The position numbers and the translations under genes are program-made. From a virus, in IMG/VR virus record IMGVR_UViG_3300015264_000037, positions 1-39,157 of that record: DNA of 39,157 nucleotides. One strand, written 5' to 3'. A model generated the notes under the pieces. The model was not told where the DNA came from, searched no databases, and saw only the letters and a program-made list of their open reading frames with translations. Within the stretch, counting starts at the first letter, position 1; every line of letters starts with the position of its first letter. Positions 14,670-23,247 of this stretch are shown here, piece by piece.

Positions 14670-17600
14670 CTAGGTGCGCTGTCCGGGCGGGAGGTTTGCG
14701 TAGCGACCGCCATCCTCAACGCCCACTTCCATGGTGATAGAAGACCACTGAAATCCTTGTCCTGTAATATAGCCCCCAATTGGGGGACTATCCACCAAGG
14801 TGACCTGAATTGCCTTCGCTTTTTGGTTGCCGACGAGATGCTCCACATCGATTTGCGGGTAGCGGTCGAAGGCCAACATCTGCACGTCCGTGAAGGTGGA
14901 CGTTTCGGTGTAATAACTTGCCGGAGCGTAGTCGAACTGGAAGCTCATGGAGAGTTGTGCCAAGTCCAGGCGGTCGCTCTGGAGCTGCACCCGCCAAAAT
15001 CGGGCGAACCCACTCAGCGCTGGCTTGAACCATGCCGAGGTAAAAGAAGCTGTCACCCACCGAGGCACATTGTTGACATTGACATCTGCATAAGCGTTTG
15101 TCGCGAGCACACCGCTGCTCTCCCGGTAGACGCATCCGGAATAGTCGGCCCAATGAACGAGGGGGATGTTGACTCGTGAGGCATCGAGCATGACGCCGAG
15201 TCCACCGGCGACCCAAGTTGTCCGGGCTGCGGCGCCATCGTTCGCGCCCACGAAAGAGAAGTGCGTGTCGGAACTCCAGCACTGATTCACGTAGTCGTAG
15301 ACGAGGCGTACGCCATCAGTGCTCGAGATGAGTGCATCAGTGGGCGCCATCTCGAAGTAGATGAGGCTGTTGCTTGGATGTACTGCCACTCCGGTGCAAA
15401 TAGGATTGGCCGTAATCAAGTCCTCAACGGGTCCGCTCAAATAGTGCACCTGCAAGTCACGCGAGAGCAAGTAGATGCCGCCGCCGCCATTCGGCGCACC
15501 GATGGGGGACATGAACACGCACCCAATTTCCGTGACTGCAATGCTTCGTTGGTCGATGGCACCCACGCTGCTGGGAACAGGCTGCGGGGGGTTCGTGAAA
15601 TCGTTGGCTGCTCCCGTGTCGAGTGGCCCATCACCAACTACATACTCAATCCCGTAGGCAGCGTTCCCTCGGCGAACGAAGAGAATGAGCTTTTCGTCCA
15701 TTGACGCCATCGCAGTGACATCGCCCGTCGCGTTGAAATTCATGGCCTCATTGAACCCGGGCGCCTCGCCGCTGGTCAGAGCCTTTGAAGGCCACACTGT
15801 AGTCGGGTCATCACATCCAGCGAGAAACCACCGATTCTTGTGGGTGATGCAAATCTTACTGGAAGAAGGACAGAAATTATCGAGCACTCCGCCAGTTGTA
15901 TAAATAAGAGGGGCCGTAATATCTACATTTATAGAACCATCATCAACATATGTTATTACCCCAATACTAGTGTCATTGGTGAGGGTATTAAATTTATAAT
16001 AAATAGATCCATTATTTACTGTCTTATATAAGACAATTCTAACTGGTTGAGCAAAATTTTGAAATAGACTATGGTTCGCTCCGACTACTGTTGGCGCATT
16101 GCGCGTTCGCCATGTGACCCCCATGGTTGGAATTTGAATCGCCACATTTTGGGCTATAGGCGCAACATTTATAGGGGGAGATGTTGCACCTCGGTGAATA
16201 TTGCCTATGGCATCTGTCCATTCATATACAATGAGATAGCTGAATGTGCCCGTAAGCGCGCCGGCATTTATGAGAGTAAATATACACTCTGGATACCAAA
16301 GAAACCCCATTTCTGCTGGAGTCTGCTCATCGAATGTAAATGGGACGCCCGCACTTAGGCCAGAAAGATTGCTGCCGGCAATCGTGCCGCCAAAATATCT
16401 AGTCTGAGAATTGAAGTCAAATGTTTGAATAAATAAGCCGGCGCTAGAACGTGTTTGACTAACATAAATGATAGTAGCTAATGTTGATGTACCCAATAAT
16501 ACTAATTTCGGTGGAGAAATCTGTCCGCCAGGGCCCGTATCTCCTTCACTCACTCCAAGTGTTTTACTCAATCGAGGAGCTACAGTCGCAATCAAGCGTG
16601 CCGGCACATCGCTAGCTATCCCACTTCCGAAAGTAGAACCACCACTCGCGAAAAAATCAAAACATACAAGTGCCTGCGTCCCCTGAAGAGATGAATTAGT
16701 ATTTACTAAAGCATAGCAGCGAGGGCCTTCAGCAGTATTAACTATACATGGCTTACTACAAAGCATAACTCCAAATGTCTTTCTGAGTGGAGTTCCCCCA
16801 GTGCCCCCGCCACCAGATGCGGTCACTTGCTGACCCATAACAGCATTCAAAAATGGTGGGCTAGTTCGTTGATATTCGGTCCAAAATATAATGGCTCCTG
16901 ATGGGGCCACTCTAATAATACCTATTTGAGCAAAGCCAACAAGACTACCGTCAGCATTCAATAAAAACGGCGTACCGGATGTGTGTGCTGTATCGTCAAA
17001 TGGCCATGCCTCAAATTGGTGTACACTGCCAGTATTGATGCTATATGCCACCCACCCACTCTCTGTATTGGTTACCATAACAGCAACGGATGTCGGTGTT
17101 CCGGCTGTAAGTGGTGCGTGAGAATAAGTGGCATTTGCAATGAATGTTGATGCGGCTACTGTCGCACCTACTACATTGGACCCTTTGAAATATCCCAAAG
17201 CAAATCGTGTAGAATCATTGCCCACGGGCGCCATATCAAATAAATCAAGAAACGCGCCCGTGACAGTATCGAATAAAACAGGAACTGACCATCCAGCAGA
17301 AATGTTAGTCAAATCTATCTTTGATAGATAAATACCGGCCGTCAAAACGGGCTGCGCGACGAATGCCACAATAGCAATATTCCCGCATACAACTACTTTA
17401 GACAATAATCCTGTATGCCCCCCATTGTCGATGGTAGCTGAAAGCACTACTTCTCCTGAAGTAGCATCTACTATAACTCCTTGTATGTTTGTTCTTCCGC
17501 TGATAACTAAACTGGGAAATGTGACCACATAATATCCCAAACTTGTAGCAGCATAATCGATGTCACCACCAATTCCAGATACGGCTGCAACTGGGATTCT

Positions 17601-17930
17601 TACATCTGCGACCGCCTCCGGAGCTGCATCTATCAGAGTCCACCCTGCCCGGGAATCTGAATATGATGAAAACTTGTAGCCATCAAATAAGAGAGGCGCA
17701 CGCCCGTAATTGACACCTCGCACGGCTTGTGCGGCCGTGAGTGTGAAACCTTTACCCTGCAAAATATTGGTGAGCTGTTTGGAGCCAAGTCGCTTGCGGA
17801 TGCCGCCCATCTTGGTCCGCACACAATTCTGCATCGTGACTGCGCCGTCGACGGTCAACGTACGCGAGTCACTTTCCTGATTCAAGCCGCTGCTGAGCGG
17901 AGCTTCGATGAGTGCTTTACGGAGCGGCAT
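14670..17930 (-). CDS. Very large tail structural protein (nozzle/hub-like)
   Basis: A 1086-aa, beta-rich protein beginning MPLRKALIEAP and then SSGLNQESDSRTL, a start seen in phage tail or stabilisation proteins. Region ~660-830 (KNRWFLAGCDDPTTVWPSKA, ASMDEKLILFVRRG, GCVFMSPIGAPNGGGGIYLL) reads like repeated propeller blades of tail nozzle or needle-complex proteins. ATG 17930 is used, with GAGGG about 8 bases before; a TTG 6 bases upstream is rejected. Codons ~80-680 (about 15890-17690) are clearly AT-rich compared with both ends. It sits between the internal virion block and the adaptor/fibre genes. Confidence 0.6.
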   Translation of the reverse strand: MPLRKALIEAPLSSGLNQESDSRTLTVDGAVTMQNCVRTKMGGIRKRLGSKQLTNILQGKGFTLTAAQAVRGVNYGRAPLLFDGYKFSSYSDSRAGWTLIDAAPEAVADVRIPVAAVSGIGGDIDYAATSLGYYVVTFPSLVISGRTNIQGVIVDATSGEVVLSATIDNGGHTGLLSKVVVCGNIAIVAFVAQPVLTAGIYLSKIDLTNISAGWSVPVLFDTVTGAFLDLFDMAPVGNDSTRFALGYFKGSNVVGATVAASTFIANATYSHAPLTAGTPTSVAVMVTNTESGWVAYSINTGSVHQFEAWPFDDTAHTSGTPFLLNADGSLVGFAQIGIIRVAPSGAIIFWTEYQRTSPPFLNAVMGQQVTASGGGGTGGTPLRKTFGVMLCSKPCIVNTAEGPRCYALVNTNSSLQGTQALVCFDFFASGGSTFGSGIASDVPARLIATVAPRLSKTLGVSEGDTGPGGQISPPKLVLLGTSTLATIIYVSQTRSSAGLFIQTFDFNSQTRYFGGTIAGSNLSGLSAGVPFTFDEQTPAEMGFLWYPECIFTLINAGALTGTFSYLIVYEWTDAIGNIHRGATSPPINVAPIAQNVAIQIPTMGVTWRTRNAPTVVGANHSLFQNFAQPVRIVLYKTVNNGSIYYKFNTLTNDTSIGVITYVDDGSINVDITAPLIYTTGGVLDNFCPSSSKICITHKNRWFLAGCDDPTTVWPSKALTSGEAPGFNEAMNFNATGDVTAMASMDEKLILFVRRGNAAYGIEYVVGDGPLDTGAANDFTNPPQPVPSSVGAIDQRSIAVTEIGCVFMSPIGAPNGGGGIYLLSRDLQVHYLSGPVEDLITANPICTGVAVHPSNSLIYFEMAPTDALISSTDGVRLVYDYVNQCWSSDTHFSFVGANDGAAARTTWVAGGLGVMLDASRVNIPLVHWADYSGCVYRESSGVLATNAYADVNVNNVPRWVTASFTSAWFKPALSGFARFWRVQLQSDRLDLAQLSMSFQFDYAPASYYTETSTFTDVQMLAFDRYPQIDVEHLVGNQKAKAIQVTLVDSPPIGGYITGQGFQWSSITMEVGVEDGGRYANLPPGQRT

Positions 17931-17941
17931 GAACAAGACCC

Positions 17942-18424
17942 TCAGAATACGTAAATATCGAACGTGCCATCACTTATGGAAAGCAGCGGGACCACGGTAT
18001 CCGCTCCGACACCAGTCGGGTAGGAGCCATCGATGAACGCACCGGCACCGCTGCCGAATGAAGCGCGTACGCAAAAATAACCCTGCCATGGTCGCCCCAA
18101 GCCATGCGCCAACGCGATTGTCTGTCCGGAGGCAAATGTCACGGAGCGTAGAATGTTACCGGGGACAAGTTGGTTGGTAGAGACCACCCCGAGAATTTGG
18201 AGTGTGCTCTCCTGCATCCTGTTGAGGATGTCATACAGCTTGCTGCTCACTGCAACGTCCGCGGCGGTGAAGAAGACGCGCCGCAGGGTCACCCACGCCT
18301 TTGTGGATATCGAGAGTGGCGCCCCGGCGGGAACCGCTTTGTTCCCTTGAGTCTTGGCAGTCTGCTCCTGACTGAGGATAGAAGACGCGCGTGGCGCCGC
18401 AACCTTATTGGGTGTTGTCGCCAC
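17942..18424 (-). CDS. Hypothetical tail-associated protein
   Basis: A 160-aa protein starting at GTG 18424, with GCGAGGA at good spacing and no nearby ATG. The N-terminus is polar. From ~60 onward are beta-like segments including TIALAHGLGRPWQGYFCVRA, a phrase I recognise from small phage tail or host-interaction proteins of unknown function. Tightly spaced (11 bases) before the 1086-aa tail gene. Function unknown; probably a virion part. Confidence 0.6.
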   Translation of the reverse strand: MATTPNKVAAPRASSILSQEQTAKTQGNKAVPAGAPLSISTKAWVTLRRVFFTAADVAVSSKLYDILNRMQESTLQILGVVSTNQLVPGNILRSVTFASGQTIALAHGLGRPWQGYFCVRASFGSGAGAFIDGSYPTGVGADTVVPLLSISDGTFDIYVF

Positions 18425-18435
18425 GCTGTCCTCGC

Positions 18436-19467
18436 TCAGACCTGATTGAAGATGCCGACCGTGACCACGCTCTGGTCAGCGGTGTTGGCCGTACCTGCAG
18501 CGACGCTGGCTTGCACCGTCGTCGTCGCCGTTCCGAGCGCCCCGGGCGTGGGGGCCGCCGCAGTGTTGTACATGATGGTCGCCGTCACCGTGCCACCAGA
18601 AGCCGTACGGTCGACAAGCACCAGTGATTGGGTAGCAGATAGGATGGGCACGTTGGCCAGAACCTTGTTGCCCGAAGCGGTCAGCGTCGTGCTCTGGATA
18701 ACGGTCCGCGGGTAGATTGTGAACGAAGTCACTCCAACGGTGTTGGTCGTGCCGGTGTTGGTGACAACCCAAGTGGTGAGCGCGAAAACTGTCCCTTTGG
18801 CAACAAGAATTTCAGACTTGTTCGGGATGGTATTTCCTTGCGCCCACGCCGAGGCTTGAACCGCAATGAATTTTGCACCCGCAGCTCCCACTGCAGTGAT
18901 GACATAGAGGCCAGCATCAACTGCCGACCCGGCAATGCCTGGCGGGAGGAGGAAGGTGTCTCCGACCGCCGGAGTAACACCATCCGCCATGGTGCTCGTG
19001 ATGGCCCCGTTGGCGTTGCCTGTCAGTGTGCCGGAGACGTTCGTGTATGCCGGGAGCGCGGCAACCATCACGTAGTCAGCGCTCGTCTGGAAGTCGAGCA
19101 GCGACCCGCCCTTGCTCTCGATGTAGTTGTAGCTACTTGCGATTGCAGAGACGCCATCACTGATGGTGACCGCCACCAAGATACCCGAGAGCGTGGTCGC
19201 ACTCGAGACTTCCGTGTTCGCTGGCATCACGACCGGCCACGCATTCACCTGTCCCGGGGTCCAGATGAATGTGTTCTGATGCAGCCCAGGATAACGAGGG
19301 CAGATGAGCGTATATTCTGCGCGCGCAATTCCCGTCGTCGACTGGAGGGCGAAAGTGACCGTGGCGCCGGGCGTGAAGAGTCCAATACTGGTGCCAGAGG
19401 TGAGGTTGACGGCGGGCAACGGCCCGTCTTGAATGCTGATTTGAGCGTTCGTAGTCGTGAGAGCCAT
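18436..19467 (-). CDS. Fibre-like virion protein sharing an N-terminal module with the SGNH fibre
   Basis: A 343-aa protein. Residues ~1-118 match the first ~115 residues of the fibre at 6186-8051 (shared FALQ, RAEYTLICP/RAEFTLLCP, YPGLHQ, WxPGQ, N/FLES). Residues ~125-250 contain GVTPAVGDTFLLPPG and DAGLYVITAVGAAGAKF, a pattern common in phage structural proteins. The C-terminal ~100 residues are Thr/Ala-rich beta. ATG 19467 is chosen; upstream in-frame codons lie in the intergenic gap. Likely a second fibre or a capsid/tail decoration using the same docking fold. Confidence 0.6.
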   Translation of the reverse strand: MALTTTNAQISIQDGPLPAVNLTSGTSIGLFTPGATVTFALQSTTGIARAEYTLICPRYPGLHQNTFIWTPGQVNAWPVVMPANTEVSSATTLSGILVAVTISDGVSAIASSYNYIESKGGSLLDFQTSADYVMVAALPAYTNVSGTLTGNANGAITSTMADGVTPAVGDTFLLPPGIAGSAVDAGLYVITAVGAAGAKFIAVQASAWAQGNTIPNKSEILVAKGTVFALTTWVVTNTGTTNTVGVTSFTIYPRTVIQSTTLTASGNKVLANVPILSATQSLVLVDRTASGGTVTATIMYNTAAAPTPGALGTATTTVQASVAAGTANTADQSVVTVGIFNQV

Positions 19468-19496
19468 GGTAAATCTTTCTGGGCTACTTGCCCAAA

Positions 19497-20246
19497 TTAG
19501 TAGCCAGGACGGCCAATCCAACCGTCATTGAGAGAGACATCCTGCACGCGCATCGGATTCTCTGCGTCGTGTGTGACCAGCATCGCCATGATGCGCTGCT
19601 CTTCTTGTTGTTGGCGAGCCATGAGCAAATTGGCGTGGTCGAATCGCTCTTGTTTAGTGAGAAGCTTGATGGCGGCGTCGAGAACAGCATGCTCCTCGAA
19701 GCCATTGATGCCATCAAATGTGTCGCCACCGGAGACAAGATTTGCGAGTGTTGGGTAGTACCAGAGGGTGCAATTGAATTGCCCATTTGGCATCGGAATC
19801 AATTTGATTGAATCCGTTCCAGAGTTCGCCGATGACCCGTCTACCTTGCCGATGAACTGATAGAACACTGGCTGGGAATAAATCCAACCGGGATACCATT
19901 TGAATCGATTCCGCTCGCTCCACATGAATGGTCTAGCAGCGATAACGATTTGTTGGCCGAATGAGACATCAAGTCCCTTCCCCTTGTAGAAGTTGGAGAC
20001 GTTGATGTCTTTTCCAGCCCCGATGACGTACGTGTCTTTCGCATTCACCGTGTTGAAGTTCACCGAGCTTAAATAATAAGGTTGGTCTTGTTGCGCGATA
20101 ATCAAATCGTACAATTTGGCCAGTCCCTCATTGATGTTGTCGATGAGCTCCGCAGCAGTGTAGAGCGAAGAGTTGCTCGCCACTTCGACATTTGCCCGCT
20201 GCTTCACGCGGCTTTGCAGAGTCGTGAGTGATACGAGGCGAGCCAT
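19497..20246 (-). CDS. Putative head-tail adaptor/tail tubular-like protein
   Basis: A 249-aa protein beginning MARLVSLTTLQSRVKQRANV. An early helix pair with AELIDNINEGLAKLYDLI, a beta-rich centre (PFMWSERNRFKWYPG, YQFIGKVDG) and a C-terminal helix rich in Gln/Glu (ALLMARQQQEEQRI-type) resemble podovirus adaptor proteins that bind below the portal. Position, just after the capsid cluster and before tail genes, supports this. Family membership was not tested. Confidence 0.6.
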   Translation of the reverse strand: MARLVSLTTLQSRVKQRANVEVASNSSLYTAAELIDNINEGLAKLYDLIIAQQDQPYYLSSVNFNTVNAKDTYVIGAGKDINVSNFYKGKGLDVSFGQQIVIAARPFMWSERNRFKWYPGWIYSQPVFYQFIGKVDGSSANSGTDSIKLIPMPNGQFNCTLWYYPTLANLVSGGDTFDGINGFEEHAVLDAAIKLLTKQERFDHANLLMARQQQEEQRIMAMLVTHDAENPMRVQDVSLNDGWIGRPGY

Positions 20247-20249
20247 GGC

Positions 20250-20525
20250 CTATTTCTCCGCACCCAACATCGCGCCGGATTCGGAGTCGGGGGCCATTTC
20301 CATATCGTCTTCGCCGGGAGGTTTCATGGTGAGGTTGAGCGCGGAGAATGCATCGCGGACACCCGCTGCATCCTTGGCGTGGATGGCGTCGATGAGAGCT
20401 TGCGCCGCACCGGTGCCATCATCGTCTGCAGGTTCATCGTCCGCCATAATGACAGCATCTTTTCCCTTGCCGCCACCGAGGATTGCGCCGAGCGGGTCAT
20501 CTTTGGAGATGTCACTTTTTGCCAT
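20250..20525 (-). CDS. Small acidic protein of the head cluster
   Basis: A 91-aa acidic protein beginning MAKSDISKDD. It has a Gly-rich stretch, DDEPADDDGTG, then a helix (AAQALIDAIHAKDAAGVRDAF) and a Met/Asp/Glu-rich tail. Similar small acidic proteins with a DA..V.DA..A helix occur next to capsid genes in other phages; role unknown. The gap to the adaptor gene is only 3 bases. No Cys, signal or membrane segment. Confidence 0.6.
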   Translation of the reverse strand: MAKSDISKDDPLGAILGGGKGKDAVIMADDEPADDDGTGAAQALIDAIHAKDAAGVRDAFSALNLTMKPPGEDDMEMAPDSESGAMLGAEK

Positions 20526-20532
20526 TTGACAC

Positions 20533-21036
20533 CTACGGTTTCACGTTGTTGACGGTGGAGTCCCGCAACCAAAGGTGGAAGCCGATTCGATAGGTCGGAC
20601 CGAAATCCGTGAGTGTGCCGCCGCTCGTGAACGCGTTGAACGTGAACGTCGGTGCCTTACCGCCCGTCGACAGATTGGTGGGCAACGTGAGAAGTCGAGC
20701 CGTGTTGGTCAGCGTGCCGGCTGACGGCGGGATGACATGTGCTTCCCAATCGATGGCATCGAGATAAGAATCCTCGAGTGTCAAGGTGTAGACACCCGCA
20801 CTCACCCAAATGATTCCGGGGATTGACGAGATGCCAGACTGCGCGCTTGGCTTGAGCGCCATGATGGCTTGCTGATTCGGCGCATACCCGAAGCCCAAGC
20901 CCTTGACGGAAGTGGGGTCGAATGCACCGTTTGCGCCAGCACCGCCAACGCCGGTTGGAGCGGCAAAACTCCCGAAAATGTGGACCGCGCGCTTGACAAG
21001 CAAATAATGACCGCGGTCATAATTACGACTGGACAT
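20533..21036 (-). CDS. Hypothetical head protein (decoration candidate)
   Basis: A 167-aa beta-rich protein beginning MSSRNYDRGHYLLVKRAVHIFG. Contains GVYTLTLEDSYLDAIDWEAHVIPP and a C-terminal YRIGFHLWLRDSTV. It directly follows the major capsid gene (TAA then ATG), the usual place for capsid decoration or stabilisation proteins in phages with this gene order. No family recognised; the call rests on position and composition. Confidence 0.55.
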   Translation of the reverse strand: MSSRNYDRGHYLLVKRAVHIFGSFAAPTGVGGAGANGAFDPTSVKGLGFGYAPNQQAIMALKPSAQSGISSIPGIIWVSAGVYTLTLEDSYLDAIDWEAHVIPPSAGTLTNTARLLTLPTNLSTGGKAPTFTFNAFTSGGTLTDFGPTYRIGFHLWLRDSTVNNVKP

Positions 21037-22272
21037 TTACCACGTCCCGTGGAGGTTGTAGCCGGGCGCCTCGCAGCCGTAGTTGAAGTAACCGCCCATG
21101 CGCCACTGGTAACCGTCGTTGTTTGCTTCACGGAGCATCTTGAGGCCATCATCGTCGAGGATACGCGGAACGCCCTTCGCGGACTTGAGGACCCAAGTGT
21201 CCATTTCTAGCAGAGCAAACTGTCCACGGGGGATGTTCACATCAGAGAATACCTTGATGGTGGAATCTGGTCCTTCGATTTGGAGTGCGCGAAACCCGAT
21301 GTCGCCGTCGGTGCTGACAACCGGCTCATAAATCGCCTTCGACCCGAGGCTCTTGACCAAATCGGCGCGGTCAAGGTTGTTGATGAAGCACGTGAGGTCT
21401 TCAGCGCCTTCACGCGACGCCAATTCCGCAGCGTCGATGATGGTTTCTTCCTTATTGCCGCCGTTGCCGTTGTAGCGGATGCCGGCGAGACGCACGACAT
21501 CGACAGAACGATCGACGCCAAAATGAGAATCACCAGCCACCGGCGCCACTGCCGGAATCCAGCGGAAAACACCCGCGGGGCCGAGGCTGTAGTCGCCGTT
21601 TCGGAAGAGGAAGTCATTTATCGTGACGCCGGTAACCGTGTTGATGTTGGCGTTGAAGGTGATGGTGCCGGCAGTTCGGTCGACCGCGACCACCGTCAAC
21701 GGGCCATTGACGCGCACGCCGCCGAGCGCCCCGCCGTTGTTGTAGCCATCATCAATCGAAAAATCGACTTTCATCGCGACTTCGAAGCCCACGATATCTG
21801 CAGCCTGAAGAAGCGTTCCGACCGTGGTGGCCACCGTGCTGTTCGCAAGCTGTCCACGCTGTCCACCGCCATTGCGCCAAGCGCAAATCTGGAGAGAGCG
21901 ATTCAAGTTGCGCATGCTCCCTTCCATTTCGCCGCGGAGCGTGTTGTAGATGGTATTCTCATCGCCATCGCCCGCCGCGAGAGCTTCTCCGCTGATGCCG
22001 GAGACCTGATAATCCTTGGCGCGCGTCAGCAGGAAGCCGACATCACTGCTGCTCGTCGCATTCGCCATCGCGACTTGTAGATTGAAGGAGCCACCTTGCG
22101 GAGCGCCATATCGAAGAGAGATGCGGGCGTTATTGCCGCCAAACTTTTCGTCCTTCCGAATCTGCCCGATGAAGGGGGCCTTTCGATAGAACATTTGATG
22201 AAAGACTTTTTGGTCGTAGCGCGTCTTCAAAATATTGGTGAGCGCTGCGATAGTTGCGTCGCCAGCAGGCAT
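21037..22272 (-). CDS. Major capsid protein
   Basis: A 411-aa protein beginning MPAGDATIAALTNILK, with a helical N-terminus, KAPFIGQIRKDEKFGGNN, a long E-loop-like section (GGSFNLQVAMANATSSSD), beta-rich A/P-domain-like stretches and a conserved-looking end (DDDGLKMLREANNDGYQWRM, then a Tyr/Gly-rich C-terminus). Order portal-scaffold-this gene and size fit an HK97-fold capsid protein assembled with a separate scaffold. GAGG lies before the ATG. No protease domain is fused or adjacent. Confidence 0.8.
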   Translation of the reverse strand: MPAGDATIAALTNILKTRYDQKVFHQMFYRKAPFIGQIRKDEKFGGNNARISLRYGAPQGGSFNLQVAMANATSSSDVGFLLTRAKDYQVSGISGEALAAGDGDENTIYNTLRGEMEGSMRNLNRSLQICAWRNGGGQRGQLANSTVATTVGTLLQAADIVGFEVAMKVDFSIDDGYNNGGALGGVRVNGPLTVVAVDRTAGTITFNANINTVTGVTINDFLFRNGDYSLGPAGVFRWIPAVAPVAGDSHFGVDRSVDVVRLAGIRYNGNGGNKEETIIDAAELASREGAEDLTCFINNLDRADLVKSLGSKAIYEPVVSTDGDIGFRALQIEGPDSTIKVFSDVNIPRGQFALLEMDTWVLKSAKGVPRILDDDGLKMLREANNDGYQWRMGGYFNYGCEAPGYNLHGTW

Positions 22273-22299
22273 GGGGAACCTCTAATGTGGATGAGAAAA

Positions 22300-23247
22300 C
22301 TACTTTTTGGTGCGAGCGATACGGTCAGACTCAGAGGCTTTCCTCAACATCGCCAAGTCAGCTTCGACTTGCTCCTCGTGTGTCTTCTGTCTCACCTGCA
22401 CCGGCTGTTTCTTCCCACTTGCTGGCGGGGCAACCTTCGTCGGCGTTACTGCGGCCGACTGCGCGGGGGGCGTTGCACCGAGCAATGTGCTCCGGCGTTC
22501 CGCTCTACTATTGTGCTCTTGTTCTGCACGTTTTTCAAGGTATGCAGCAACTTCGTGTCCAGTATAAGTTTTCCCGTTCTCTTTGGCCCAATTGGCTACT
22601 GCCCTGGCTTGGGCGAACACTTCACTTTGGGTAAATTCGGCGTTCAGAAACTTGAATTGCTTGGCTTGTTCGGGCCCGGTTACCCACAAGGTGAATTGGC
22701 GGATGGTGCCTTCCTCTTGCGTCTTTTGAACCTCCGCACGCCGCTTTGTCTCTTCCTCTTCTCGAGCCTTGGTGGCTCCGGTGATTTCCTCGAGTCGCGC
22801 TTCGAACGCAGCTTTCTGCGCCGCCATCTCCTTCTGCATCTGAATGATTTGCGCTTCGGGAGTCCCTTGCGCGACAAGCTCGCGGAGATGAGCGTTGACA
22901 TCGACCCCGGGCTTGAGGAGGGGATTCCCCTGCTTGTATTCTGCAAGCTCTCTCCGCAGCTCGGCCATCTCAGTGGCACGCGTCTTCTCCGCAGCAGACA
23001 TCGACTCGGCATGCTGTTTCCGTTCATGCTCGAACTGCTGCCGCTCTTGATGCAATGCATCACTCTTCCGCTTCACACGGTCTAGGCGGGCACGCTCCTC
23101 GGCGCGGACGCGAGCAGCTTTGGCAGCCTCCCCCGGCGAAAGCGGCTCGGCCAGAATCTCCGGAGTGGCCGGTTCCGGGGGAAGTTGTGCCGCAGCCGGG
23201 GCCACTGCCGCAGCGGGTTGGAGGTCAACTGAATTCTCGAGACTCAT
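22300..23247 (-). CDS. Scaffolding protein
   Basis: A 315-aa, highly charged, almost wholly helical protein. Ala/Pro-rich N-terminus, then coiled coil from ~40 to ~195 (AEERARLDRVKRKSDALHQE; MAAQKAAFEARLEEITG), a short structured part (TLWVTGPEQAKQFKFLNAEF) and a basic C-terminus, the usual capsid-binding end. Placed between portal and major capsid genes, overlapping the portal stop by 4 bases (ATGA in the gene order shown by spacing). Scaffold role is inferred from these traits. Confidence 0.75.
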   Translation of the reverse strand: MSLENSVDLQPAAAVAPAAAQLPPEPATPEILAEPLSPGEAAKAARVRAEERARLDRVKRKSDALHQERQQFEHERKQHAESMSAAEKTRATEMAELRRELAEYKQGNPLLKPGVDVNAHLRELVAQGTPEAQIIQMQKEMAAQKAAFEARLEEITGATKAREEEETKRRAEVQKTQEEGTIRQFTLWVTGPEQAKQFKFLNAEFTQSEVFAQARAVANWAKENGKTYTGHEVAAYLEKRAEQEHNSRAERRSTLLGATPPAQSAAVTPTKVAPPASGKKQPVQVRQKTHEEQVEADLAMLRKASESDRIARTKK

